Assembly (NCBI GenBank): GCA_038924245.1
Contig: JBCKVB010000008.1
Span: forward strand, 1 to 43,548
Length of the DNA stretch: 43,548 bases
Origin: SURF-13 sp038924245
Lineage (GTDB): Bacteria; Pseudomonadota; Gammaproteobacteria; SURF-13
Direction: 5' to 3'
Part shown: positions 15,744 through 24,032 of the stretch, piece after piece
How positions within the stretch are numbered: the stretch's first letter is position 1
Layout: the number at the start of each line of letters is the position of its first letter
Program-made: the position numbers and the translations under genes
Notes under the pieces: model-generated
The model's database searches: none
The model's input: only the letters and a program-made list of their open reading frames with translations
What the model was told of the DNA's origin: nothing

Positions 15744-16571
15744 TTAAGGCAGAAACAGGGCGGGGTCCACCAGGGTGCGGTTCAGGCTCACGCCCCAGTG
15801 CAGATGCGCGCCGGTGGCGCGCCCGCTCATGCCCACCGCGCCGAGCGTCTCGCCGCGCTCTACTTGCTGTCCCTCCCGCACGTCTATGCGGCTTAAGTGG
15901 CAGTACATAGTGATCAAACCCTGGCCGTGACTTACAAATACCGTGTTGCCGTTGAAAAAATAGTCTCCCACGCGGATCACTTTGCCGGGAGCTGGCGTCA
16001 GCACGGGCGCGCCAAGCGGCGCGGCGAAATCCAGGCCGCTGTGCGGTTTGCGCGCCTCGCCGTTAAAAAAACGCCGCAGCCCGAACGCGCTGCTGCGTGG
16101 CCCCTCGGCGGGCTGGATAAAATCCAGGTCCATGCCGGGCGCGTCGCTCCAGGTGGCAAGCGCGGCCTTGATCTCCGCGGTTTCCCGCTCAATACGTATC
16201 AGGTCTTCCCTGGTGGGCGTCACTTTTCGTTTATCCGTGATGGTAAGGTGCTGGCTTGGGTAGATTTTGTCCTGCACGGTGAAACGCTGGGTCAGGGTTT
16301 TTGCGCCACTTTTTACGCGTAGCGTCTGTGGGCCCGGTTCGGCGGAGAGCGGAATCCCCACCAGCGCCAGCCAGCGCTGTTCGTCACGCAACACCAGCAC
16401 GCGCTGTCCGTTGTAATAGGCGGTGGGCGCGGGCTCGTCCCCGGTAACGGACAAGGAAATCAGCGCCACACCGCCCGGCACCGGTTCGGAGCGGGGCAGC
16501 ACGGCGGCGCTGAGCCCAGCGCTGTATACGTCGGGCCATGTGAGAAGAAAAGTGAGTAAAAGTTTATTAAT
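15744..16571 (-). CDS. M23-family (LytM) peptidoglycan metallopeptidase, start uncertain
   Basis: Periplasmic endopeptidase-type protein. The C-terminal M23 domain has the zinc ligands of HxxxD in KPHSGLDFAAP and HxH in GAHLHWG. A beta-rich N-terminal domain (PVPGGVALISLSV) precedes it, as in the M23 genes often found next to xseA. The start is a problem. The frame is open far upstream into xseA but has no ATG near the expected signal peptide (INKLLLTFLLTWPDVYSAGLSAA). The listed start uses ATT at 16571; GTG at 16640 is an alternative giving about 298 residues. The ATG in the region (minus strand GTATGGATTAA) is out of frame. A palindromic repeat (16578-16595) sits exactly where the start region should be. 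Confidence 0.75.
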   Translation of the reverse strand: MNKLLLTFLLTWPDVYSAGLSAAVLPRSEPVPGGVALISLSVTGDEPAPTAYYNGQRVLVLRDEQRWLALVGIPLSAEPGPQTLRVKSGAKTLTQRFTVQDKIYPSQHLTITDKRKVTPTREDLIRIERETAEIKAALATWSDAPGMDLDFIQPAEGPRSSAFGLRRFFNGEARKPHSGLDFAAPLGAPVLTPAPGKVIRVGDYFFNGNTVFVSHGQGLITMYCHLSRIDVREGQQVERGETLGAVGMSGRATGAHLHWGVSLNRTLVDPALFLP

Positions 16572-16577
16572 CCATAC

Positions 16578-16595
16578 CCCGCAGCTTGCTGCGGG
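16578..16595. repeat. Palindrome CCCGCAGC-TT-GCTGCGGG between xseA and the M23 gene
   Basis: Perfect 8-bp arms around TT, part of a longer repeat-like stretch up to about 16660 (including the second inverted pair TCCCAAAG / CTTTGG). It lies directly upstream of the unclear start of the M23 peptidase gene, so insertion of a REP-like sequence may have altered that start. Confidence 0.6.
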
Positions 16596-16680
16596 TACAA
16601 AGCGATGGGGTTCCCAAAGGGGAGAAGCGCAGCTCTCCACTTTGGTCGCCCGTGCGGTTTCATACCGCGCGGAGCGAAAT

Positions 16681-18045
16681 CTAATTGGTTTCATCCAGCG
16701 TGCGCTCGACCTTGCAGATGAGGCTGCCCCGCGCCAGACGCGTATGGACCGTGTCACCGGGCGCTGCGTCACGCGCATTGCGCAGCAGGCTGAGCTCCGG
16801 CGCACGGCGCACGATGGCGTAACCGCGCGCCAGCGTGGCGAGTGGGCTTACCGCATCCAGCGCGCGCGTGAGCGTTTGCAGCCAGGCGCGCCGTTTTTCC
16901 ACCAAACGCCGCATGGCGGCGTGCAGACGTTGAGCAAAAAGGGTTGTTTGCCCCCCTGCCTGCCGCAGGCGGTGCAGTGGCGTGTGCGTGGTGAGCCGCG
17001 CGCCGAGCTCAGCCAGCCTAACACGGGTATGGCGGAAAAATACGCGCCGCGCATGGTGCAACCGCTGTTCCAGGCCGTCCAGGCGTTGCGCCTGGTCACG
17101 CAAGCGCCGCCCCGGATGTTGCAGGCGCTTTTGCAGATTGGAGAGGGTCTGTTGCAAATGGCCCAACCGGCGCCGCGTGGCAAGCTGCATGCGATTTTCA
17201 AGCCGGGTCAAGCGTTCAAACCATTCGGCGCGGTCGGGGCTGATGAGCTCCGCCGCCGCGGTGGGCGTGGGCGCGCGCCGGTCCGCGGTGAAGTCGGCGA
17301 TAGTAAAATCAATTTCGTGTCCGATGCCGGTGACCACCGGGATTTGGCTGGCGTAAATGGCGCGTGCCACTACTTCCTCATTGAATGCCCACAAATCCTC
17401 CAGCGAGCCGCCGCCGCGCGCCAGAACCAATACATCGCACTCCGCGCGCGCATTCGCCGTGCGCAGCCTGTCCGCGATTTTCTGCGCCGCGCCCGCGCCT
17501 TGCACCGGGATGGGATAGATCAGCACCGGCAGCGCGGGAAAGCGCCGCCGCAGCGTGGTAAGGATATCGCGCAGCGCAGCGCCGGTGGGCGAGGTGAGCA
17601 GGCCGATTTGCCGGGGCAGGCCGGGCAAGGGTTTTTTATGCGCTGCATCGAATAAACCTTCCGCCGCCAGGCGCTGCTTGAGCAGTTCAAAGGCGCGGCG
17701 CAGCGCGCCCTCGCCGGCTGGTTCCAGGTGTTCCACGATGAGCTGGAATTCCCCGCGCGCTTCATACAGGCTCACGCGCGCGCGCGCCAGCACCTGCGTG
17801 CCGTTTTCCGGCGTGAAACCAAGGCGCAGGGAGTTCATGCGAAACAAGGCGCAACGCACCTGCGCCTGTTCGTCTTTCAGGGTGAAATACATGTGCCCGG
17901 AGGACGGGCGGGCGAGGTTGGAGATTTCACCTTCCACCCACAGCAGGGGCAAACCGCCCTGCAGCAGTGTGCGCGCCTCCTGATTGAGGCGCGACACGCT
18001 GTAGATGTCGCGCACCTGATCGGTTGAAGTAGCCAGCTCGTGCAT
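16681..18045 (-). CDS. xseA: XseA, exodeoxyribonuclease VII large subunit
   Basis: Catalytic subunit of the single-strand-specific exonuclease VII. With ATG 18045 it has 454 residues, the usual size, and begins MHELATSTDQVRDIYSVSRLN. An N-terminal OB domain (LWVEGEISNLARPSSGHMYFTLKD) is followed by the catalytic core (GLLTSPTGAALRDI, LARGGGSLEDLWAFNEE, GIGHEIDFTIADF) and a long helical C-terminal region. The open frame continues upstream to 18372 but would run into guaB. It is divergent from guaB. xseB is not in the window. Confidence 0.95.
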   Translation of the reverse strand: MHELATSTDQVRDIYSVSRLNQEARTLLQGGLPLLWVEGEISNLARPSSGHMYFTLKDEQAQVRCALFRMNSLRLGFTPENGTQVLARARVSLYEARGEFQLIVEHLEPAGEGALRRAFELLKQRLAAEGLFDAAHKKPLPGLPRQIGLLTSPTGAALRDILTTLRRRFPALPVLIYPIPVQGAGAAQKIADRLRTANARAECDVLVLARGGGSLEDLWAFNEEVVARAIYASQIPVVTGIGHEIDFTIADFTADRRAPTPTAAAELISPDRAEWFERLTRLENRMQLATRRRLGHLQQTLSNLQKRLQHPGRRLRDQAQRLDGLEQRLHHARRVFFRHTRVRLAELGARLTTHTPLHRLRQAGGQTTLFAQRLHAAMRRLVEKRRAWLQTLTRALDAVSPLATLARGYAIVRRAPELSLLRNARDAAPGDTVHTRLARGSLICKVERTLDETN

Positions 18046-18062
18046 GGATGAATGATAACCTA

Positions 18063-18079
18063 CCCGCGCCCGGCGCGGG
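18063..18079. other. GC-rich palindrome in the xseA-guaB divergent region
   Basis: CCCGCGCC-C-GGCGCGGG, perfect 8-bp arms with a one-base centre. It lies 17 bases upstream of the xseA start and 19 bases before the guaB -35 element. It could be an operator or a cruciform; no known regulator site is recognised. Confidence 0.35.
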
Positions 18080-18097
18080 AGGCGCGCATGCGAGTCA

Positions 18098-18126
18098 TTT
18101 ACCTGGGGCCGAAAAAATAATATAAT
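18098..18126 (+). promoter_or_regulatory. Sigma-70-type promoter of guaB
   Basis: TTTACC (18098-18103), a 17-base spacer, and a perfect TATAAT (18121-18126) in a local AT-rich patch. Transcription would start near 18133, about 28 bases before the guaB ATG. It is the best promoter match noticed in the window. Since the guaB-guaA gap holds only a repeat hairpin, it probably drives both genes. Confidence 0.7.
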
Positions 18127-18160
18127 CACCTGTTTTATCGGTCTTATCGGGAAACCTGCC

Positions 18161-19627
18161 ATGCGTGTTGGGAGCCAAGGCCTCACCTTCGACGACGTGC
18201 TGCTGGTGCCTGCCCACTCCACGGTGCTGCCCAAGCAGGTGGAGCTCGCCACGCCGCTCACGCGCGAGATCAACCTCAATATCCCGCTGGTCTCCGCCGC
18301 CATGGACACCGTGACCGAGGCGCGCCTCGCCATCAGTCTGGCGCAGGAAGGCGGTATCGGTTTTATCCACAAAAATATGTCCGTGGAGGACCAGGCGCGT
18401 CATGTGCGCCAGGTGAAAAAGTTCGAGAGCGGGATGATCCGCGACCCGATCACCGTTTCCCCCCATACCAGTATCGGCGAAGTGCTGGCCCTGACGCGCG
18501 CCAGCAACATCTCCGGCGTGCCGGTGGTGGAAAACGAAAAACTGGTGGGCATCGTCACCGGGCGCGATCTGCGTTTTGAGACGCAGTACGACAAGCCGGT
18601 ATCGTCCATCATGACGCCCAGGGAGCGCCTGGTCACGGTGCGCGAAGGCGCGGGGCGCGACGAGGTGCAGAAATTGCTGCATCAGCACCGTATTGAAAAG
18701 GTGCTGGTGGTGAACGACAAGTTCCAGTTGCGCGGTCTGATCACCTTTAAGGACATTCAAAAGGCCACCGATAACCCGCTGGCCTGCAAGGATAGTCAAG
18801 GCCGCCTGCGCGTGGGCGCGGCGGTAGGCACCGGCGCGGAGACCGAGGAACGCGTGAGCGCGCTGATCGCCGCCGGTGTGGATGTGATCGTGGTGGACAC
18901 CGCGCACGGTCACTCGCAATTCGTGCTCGATAAAGTGCGCTGGCTGAAAAAGAGTTATCCCGATGTACAAGTGATCGGCGGCAACGTGGCTACCGGCGCG
19001 GCGGCGCTGGCGCTGGTCGAGGCGGGCGCGGACGCAATCAAGGTCGGCATCGGCCCAGGCTCCATCTGCACCACGCGCGTGGTCACCGGCGTGGGTGTGC
19101 CGCAGTTGAGCGCGATTCTGGACGTGGCCGAGGCGCTCAAAAGCAGCGGCGTGCCGCTGATCTCCGACGGCGGCATCCGTTATTCCGGTGATCTCGCCAA
19201 GGCTATCGCGGGTGGCGCGCACTCTGTCATGATCGGCGGTCTGTTCGCGGGCACCGAAGAGGCGCCGGGCGAGGTTGAGCTCTATCAGGGGCGTTCCTAC
19301 AAATCTTACCGCGGCATGGGCTCGCTCGGCGCCATGACGCAAGGGCGCGGCGCAAGCGAGCGTTACTTCCAGGAAGACGTGCGCCAGACGGAAAAACTGG
19401 TGCCGGAAGGCATCGAAGGGCGTGTGCCGTACAAGGGCGGCATGCATGCCATCATCCATCAGTTGCTCGGCGGCTTGCGCGCCAGCATGGGTTACACCGG
19501 CTGCCACACCCTGGACGCCATGCGCACCAAACCGCACTTCGTGCGCATCAGCGCGGCGGGCATGCGCGAGAGCCACGTGCACGACGTGACCATCACCAAG
19601 GAAGCGCCGAATTACCGGATTGACTGA
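18161..19627 (+). CDS. guaB: GuaB, IMP dehydrogenase
   Basis: Oxidises IMP to XMP with NAD+, the committed step of guanine nucleotide synthesis. The 488 residues match E. coli exactly in length. A TIM barrel is interrupted by two CBS domains (about 90-205). The catalytic loop is GPGSICTTR with Cys303, followed by the flap and the GMGSLGAM phosphate site. ATG 18161 begins MRVGSQGLTFDDVLLVPA. It forms an operon with guaA, 107 bases downstream. Confidence 0.97.
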   Translation: MRVGSQGLTFDDVLLVPAHSTVLPKQVELATPLTREINLNIPLVSAAMDTVTEARLAISLAQEGGIGFIHKNMSVEDQARHVRQVKKFESGMIRDPITVSPHTSIGEVLALTRASNISGVPVVENEKLVGIVTGRDLRFETQYDKPVSSIMTPRERLVTVREGAGRDEVQKLLHQHRIEKVLVVNDKFQLRGLITFKDIQKATDNPLACKDSQGRLRVGAAVGTGAETEERVSALIAAGVDVIVVDTAHGHSQFVLDKVRWLKKSYPDVQVIGGNVATGAAALALVEAGADAIKVGIGPGSICTTRVVTGVGVPQLSAILDVAEALKSSGVPLISDGGIRYSGDLAKAIAGGAHSVMIGGLFAGTEEAPGEVELYQGRSYKSYRGMGSLGAMTQGRGASERYFQEDVRQTEKLVPEGIEGRVPYKGGMHAIIHQLLGGLRASMGYTGCHTLDAMRTKPHFVRISAAGMRESHVHDVTITKEAPNYRID

Positions 19628-19632
19628 AATTC

Positions 19633-19728
19633 AGAGAAAAGAGGCAAGAGAAAAGAGAAAAGAAAGATGCTCGTCGTAAACGATGTATCAGCCTTTTACT
19701 TTTCTCTTGTATCTTTCCTCTTTTCTCT
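19633..19728. repeat. Purine/pyrimidine simple-repeat hairpin upstream of guaA
   Basis: Arms 19633-19644 (AGAGAAAAGAGG) and 19717-19728 (CCTCTTTTCTCT) are perfectly complementary over 12 bp. A second inner pair (CAAGAGAAAAG / CTTTTCTCTTG) extends the structure. It fills almost the whole guaB-guaA gap and ends 6 bases before the guaA ATG, so guaA has no visible Shine-Dalgarno. The end CTTTTCTCTGT.TTTATG is shared with the leader of der. Confidence 0.7.
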
Positions 19729-19734
19729 GTATTT

Positions 19735-21310
19735 ATGATTAATATTCACGCCCAGCGCATCCTTATCCTTGATTTCGGATCGCAATACACCCAGCTCATC
19801 GCGCGGCGCGTGCGCGAGGCGGGGGTGTATTGCGAGATCCATCCTTACGATCTCTCCGCTGATGCGCTGCACGCTTTTCACCCCAAGGGCATCATCCTCT
19901 CCGGCGGTCCGGAATCGGTGACCCTGCATAGCACGCCGCGCGCGCCGCAACAGGTGTTTGAACTCGGCGTGCCGGTGCTGGGCATCTGCTACGGCATGCA
20001 GACCATGGCCGCGCAGTTGGGCGGCGAGGTGGAAAGCTCCGCACAACGCGAATTCGGTTATGCCGAGGTGCGCGCGCGCGGCCACTCGGAACTATTGCGC
20101 GACATTGAAGATCGCACCAACGAGGAAGGCCACGGCCTGCTCGACGTATGGATGAGTCATGGCGACCGCGTGATGCGCCTGCCGCCCGGTTTTAAGCTCA
20201 TCGCCACCTCGCACAGTTCACCCATCGCGGGCATGGCGGATGAGGCGCGCCGTTTTTACGGCGTGCAGTTCCATCCTGAAGTCACGCACACACGCCAGGG
20301 CGCGCGTATCCTGCAGCGCTTCGTGCTCGATATCTGCGGCGCCGCGCCGTTATGGACCGCGCGCAACATCATCAGCGACAGCATTGAGCAGATTCGCAAA
20401 CAGGTGGGGAAGGACGACGTATTGCTCGGTCTTTCCGGCGGCGTGGATTCCTCGGTGGTGGCCGCGCTGCTGCACAAGGCGCTGGGCGAACAGCTCACCT
20501 GCGTATTCGTGGACAACGGCCTGCTCAGGCTCAACGAGGCCGATCAGGTCATGACCACCTTCGCCACCCACATGGGCATCAAGGTCATCAAGGTGGATGC
20601 GGAGCAACGTTTTTTAAGCGCACTGAAAGGCGTGAGCGACCCGGAAGAAAAGCGCAAGTGCATCGGTCGCCTGTTCATCGAGATATTCGAAGAACAGGCC
20701 ACGAAAATAAAAGGCGTTCAGTGGCTGGCGCAAGGCACCATTTACCCCGATGTGATCGAGTCAGCCGCTGTAAAAACCGGCAAGGCGCACGTGATTAAAT
20801 CGCACCACAACGTCGGCGGCCTGCCGGAAAAGATGAAGCTCAAATTGCTCGAGCCGCTGCGTGAACTCTTCAAGGATGAAGTGCGCCGTTTGGGCGTTGA
20901 GTTGGGCTTGCCGTACGCGATGGTTTATCGTCATCCGTTCCCCGGCCCCGGCCTCGGCGTGCGCATCCTGGGCGAAGTGAAAAAAAGACTACGCCGATAC
21001 GCTACGCATGGCGGACGCGATTTTTATCGAGGAACTGCGCAAACATGATTTGTACGACAAGGTGAGTCAGGCGTTCGCGGTGTTTCTGCCGGTGAAATCC
21101 GTGGGCGTGATGGGCGACGCGCGCCGCTACGAGCCGGTGATCGCCTTGCGCGCCGTGGAGACCGTGGATTTCATGACCGCCCACTGGGCGCGTCTTCCCT
21201 ACGAAATGCTGGAGAAAGTGTCCACGCGCATCATCAATGAAGTGCCCGGCGTGAGCCGCGTGGTGTATGACATCTCTGGCAAGCCGCCCGCCACCATCGA
21301 GTGGGAGTGA
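19735..21310 (+). CDS. guaA: GuaA, GMP synthase (glutamine-hydrolysing), frame broken by one extra A
   Basis: Aminates XMP to GMP. The N-terminal class I amidotransferase domain has the nucleophile Cys85 (GICYGMQTM) and the His/Glu pair in FHPEVTH. The ATP pyrophosphatase domain has the P-loop GLSGGVDSSV. After GVRILGEVKK the frame shifts at a run of seven A (20980-20986). Removing one A restores DYADTLRMADAIFIEEL and the frame runs to TIEWE-stop at 21310, giving 524 residues, the normal size. As written the product ends at 21048 without the dimerisation domain. The gene is normally essential without guanine, so a homopolymer error is likely. The 3' end is also the integration site of the island. 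Confidence 0.92.
21296..21310. other. attL: guaA 3' end at the left border of the island
   Basis: ATCGAGTGGGAGTGA encodes the last residues IEWE-stop of guaA. A related copy, ATTGAGTGGGAATAA, is found at 27623-27637 just before the tadA locus. Eleven of fifteen positions between the two 15-mers are clearly conserved, including the exact core GAGTGGGA (21299-21306). The 3' end of guaA is a known integration site for tyrosine integrases, and the integrase gene starts 160 bases inside. Confidence 0.7.
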
Positions 21311-21470
21311 TTTTCTGCATATAAGTCATTGATATTATTGGAATAAAAAAGTTACAAACTTTTTACAATCTCGTTATAAATCAGTCTGTTACGGAAACGC
21401 TTCCGCGAACATTGGCGATCATTCAGTAGAATGGTTGCAAAGCGTCATGTTATTGATTTAGAATGTCATT
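21311..21470. other. Integrase leader with inverted repeats
   Basis: AT-rich stretch between guaA and the integrase. It contains AAAAAGTT-ACA-AACTTTTT (8-bp arms, around 21347-21365) and CGGAA-ACGC-TTCCG (21392-21405). The second resembles TTGCGGAA...TTCCGCAA at 27435-27459 near the other island end. These could be integrase arm-binding or excisionase sites, or the integrase operator. No clear -35/-10 pair was found. Confidence 0.35.
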
Positions 21471-22721
21471 GTGGTTACAAAAACTGAAACGCTCAAGTCA
21501 AAGAAAAACGCATTCGACATTCTTGACGGTCAGGTCAAGATATATCGCACTAGCTCTAAAGTTTGGCAGCTTCAGATGTGGGTTCGTGAAGAACAGAAGT
21601 ATGTGCGCGAGAGTCTTAAGACTGAGGACAGGGAACTCGCAATCAAGAGGGCGCAAGACCGGTTCATCTTCTATCGTGCAAGGATATTGAGGAATGAAAA
21701 AGTCTTCTCAATTGCTGCAAACGAACTAAGAGACAGATTTCTAGTGCATATTCAAAAGGCAGTCGAGCAAGGACAACTCTCGAGAGGTCGTGCAGTCAAC
21801 ATCAAGACACATACGAAGCACTATCTGAACTTCGTCGGTCGAACATCAAAAATACAAAACATAGACTCAAAGCAGTTTCGGGGGTACTTAGAATTTCGTC
21901 GTAAATCGAAGGCAGATATACTCGCTACAGTTGTCATTAATGAAAGCACGACGATTAAGCAGATGTACAAGTTCGCGTGTGATGATGGACTTATAGATCA
22001 GAGTTATCGTCTAGACTTCGGTGTCATAAAAAAACTGCAGGGTGAGGCGGTTAGGAGCAGTTACACAATCGCTGAATACACAGCACTGACTAATATCTCT
22101 CGCACTTGGTATAAGAAGAAAGACGCAAAGACAGACGAAGAACGGTTCTATAGACGCATCATCAATGACTTTGTATTAGTGATGTCAAACGGTGGTTTTC
22201 GGACTCAAGAAGCGAGACTGCTAAAGTGGAAGGATATCAAGAAAATCACAAAAGAAGGAGAAGAAACATACGCAGAAGTCGTGGTTCGCGCGGAAAACAG
22301 CAAAGTCAGAAAGAGCAGAACAATTGAAATGCGGAGAGGCGATCTGTTTGAGCGCATCAAAAAATACTCAGATCATACGGAGCGTGAGGACTTCGTCTTC
22401 ACAAAATATGGTAGCAAAGATGTGCTGGACAAGACGCATCTTTATGATTACTTCAACGCTATGGTAGCAGAGGTAAAAAAAGAACATAATGATTTTGATG
22501 ATACGAAGTCACTGTATTGCTTGCGTCATTTCTGGATTACTATACGCATACTAGCTGGTCTAAATGTCTATGATATTGCGAAGATCAGCGGAACTTCATT
22601 GCAACAGATACAAAAGCACTATGATGCAGCAGCAAGTCTCGTGACTAGTCAGAAGATGAACAAGAATATGCTGCGATTTGACAAACGCGGAAATGTGGTA
22701 GTTGAAGCAGTGAAGTGGTAG
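21471..22721 (+). CDS. Tyrosine-family site-specific integrase
   Basis: A 416-residue phage-type integrase that would insert and excise the island at guaA. The N-terminal part (1-75) resembles an arm-binding domain, about 80-185 is the core-binding domain, and the catalytic domain follows. Catalytic residues seen are Arg244 (SNGGFRTQEARLLKW), a Lys near 278, Arg352-His353 (YCLRHFWITIRILAG) and the nucleophile Tyr384 (LQQIQKHYD). The box II histidine that usually precedes LRH by two residues is Tyr349 here. Start is GTG 21471; no better start is in frame. The gene lies next to attL and points into the element. Confidence 0.88.
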   Translation: MVTKTETLKSKKNAFDILDGQVKIYRTSSKVWQLQMWVREEQKYVRESLKTEDRELAIKRAQDRFIFYRARILRNEKVFSIAANELRDRFLVHIQKAVEQGQLSRGRAVNIKTHTKHYLNFVGRTSKIQNIDSKQFRGYLEFRRKSKADILATVVINESTTIKQMYKFACDDGLIDQSYRLDFGVIKKLQGEAVRSSYTIAEYTALTNISRTWYKKKDAKTDEERFYRRIINDFVLVMSNGGFRTQEARLLKWKDIKKITKEGEETYAEVVVRAENSKVRKSRTIEMRRGDLFERIKKYSDHTEREDFVFTKYGSKDVLDKTHLYDYFNAMVAEVKKEHNDFDDTKSLYCLRHFWITIRILAGLNVYDIAKISGTSLQQIQKHYDAAASLVTSQKMNKNMLRFDKRGNVVVEAVKW

Positions 22722-22859
22722 AGTAGGCGAGACGAGGTATAGGAGTCACTCAATGAACATGACCCTTTTGTTTTATTTAAATTAAACTCTTATGTATAGT
22801 TTGCGTAAGTCATAAGTTAATTTAGCATAAGAAATGCTAGTTTAAGCAAGGTATTTAAT

Positions 22860-23984
22860 ATGCTTGTGCATACTGAAATTGTTTTTGAATCGGATCATAT
22901 AGAACTACACAGGAAAATAAAAATAAAAGAAGGTCCATGGCAATCATTTATAGTTATCCTTAATTCTTATTCTAAAAGAAGAAAATTCACATTGGGTTGG
23001 AATGGGTCAAGATTTTCTGTAGCCTCTGATCATGATAGGCTAAAAAAAATAGCACCCGAAATTCTTGCGCAGGTTGAATTATTTATAATAAAACATTTCA
23101 CTGATAGTGAAAACAAATATAAGTCGATTGCCGAAGAAAGAGATGTAACAGAACTAATTCATTTTACCCAGGAAATAAACACAGTTTTTCGTAATAATAT
23201 TGCGGACATTAAAAATAATATGTCTTTTAACGCAATCAGAGAATTAAGTGTAAATTTTGTTAAAAAATTAACAGTAGCAGAATCAGACAAACTTTATCGT
23301 GAATTGAATGGTGGAGCTGCAATAATTGAAAAGGAAGGACATTTGCATAGATATATTTACGCTTACGGTAAGATGCACCAAGCAAAACTAAATGAATGCT
23401 TTAAGACAATTGAAAATTTACAAACAGAACTCAATGCAAAAGATATTCAAATTATAGATTATGGTTGTGGACAAGGAATTGGAAGTATTATATTTATTGA
23501 CTTTATTAAATCAAACCATTTAACCAATTTCACGATTTCAAAAATAATATTAATTGAACCGTCTGAAATAGCATTAAAAAGAGCATCACTAAATGTTAAA
23601 TATTGTTTAAAAAGTGTTGCCAAAAATGAAAATATTTTGGCGATTAACAAAACAATTGAACAAATAGGTTCACAAGATTTATCAACCAAGTCAACATCAA
23701 CAAAATTTCATATTTTTTCAAATATTTTAGATGTTAATGATTTTAATATTGATTTATTCGCTCAAAAAATAGATAATTCTCAAAAAGGAACTAACTACTT
23801 TATTTGTGTAAGCCCTAAATTGTGGAAAAAAGGAAAGCATCCAAGAAATTTAAGATTAGACACTTTTATGAATTATTTTCAACAAAGAAGAAACGTAAAA
23901 GTTTTATCTCAACGAGAAACCGATATTTGCACCAATACTGACAATTGGGCACGGTATGAAAGAATTTTTAAAGTAATTTACTAA
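22860..23984 (+). CDS. Putative class I SAM-dependent methyltransferase with unknown N-terminal domain
   Basis: A 374-residue protein of unknown substrate. SAM-binding motif I is IIDYGCGQGIG (198-208), followed by an acidic motif II ending LIEPSEIALKRA (Glu233). Residues 1-130 do not resemble anything I recognise; a conserved-looking helical stretch (RYIYAYGKMHQAKLNECF) precedes the Rossmann core. It lacks an NPPY-type motif, so it is not an obvious DNA adenine methylase. Base composition is very AT-rich with AAA/ATT/TTA codon preference, typical of Bacteroidota and unlike the host. The alkB-like gene follows after 48 bases in the same direction, suggesting a two-gene unit. Confidence 0.6.
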   Translation: MLVHTEIVFESDHIELHRKIKIKEGPWQSFIVILNSYSKRRKFTLGWNGSRFSVASDHDRLKKIAPEILAQVELFIIKHFTDSENKYKSIAEERDVTELIHFTQEINTVFRNNIADIKNNMSFNAIRELSVNFVKKLTVAESDKLYRELNGGAAIIEKEGHLHRYIYAYGKMHQAKLNECFKTIENLQTELNAKDIQIIDYGCGQGIGSIIFIDFIKSNHLTNFTISKIILIEPSEIALKRASLNVKYCLKSVAKNENILAINKTIEQIGSQDLSTKSTSTKFHIFSNILDVNDFNIDLFAQKIDNSQKGTNYFICVSPKLWKKGKHPRNLRLDTFMNYFQQRRNVKVLSQRETDICTNTDNWARYERIFKVIY

Positions 23985-24032
23985 ATTGATAAATCAAAAT
24001 AAAGTAACTTTGTAACATATAAAGGTTTAATA

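Noticed and set aside
18046..18372. Longer xseA frame reaching 18372
   Set aside because: The extension runs across the guaB promoter and into guaB; XseA homology begins at MHELAT (18045).
18095..19582. A 495-codon open frame antisense to guaB
   Set aside because: It is a shadow of the GC-rich guaB coding sequence, with low-complexity His/Arg/Ala composition and no domain. guaB itself is certain.
20980..20986. Programmed -1 frameshifting to explain guaA
   Set aside because: The run resembles a slippery A AAA AAG, but a -1 shift leads to the wrong frame; +1 is needed, and the gene is unbroken in other bacteria.
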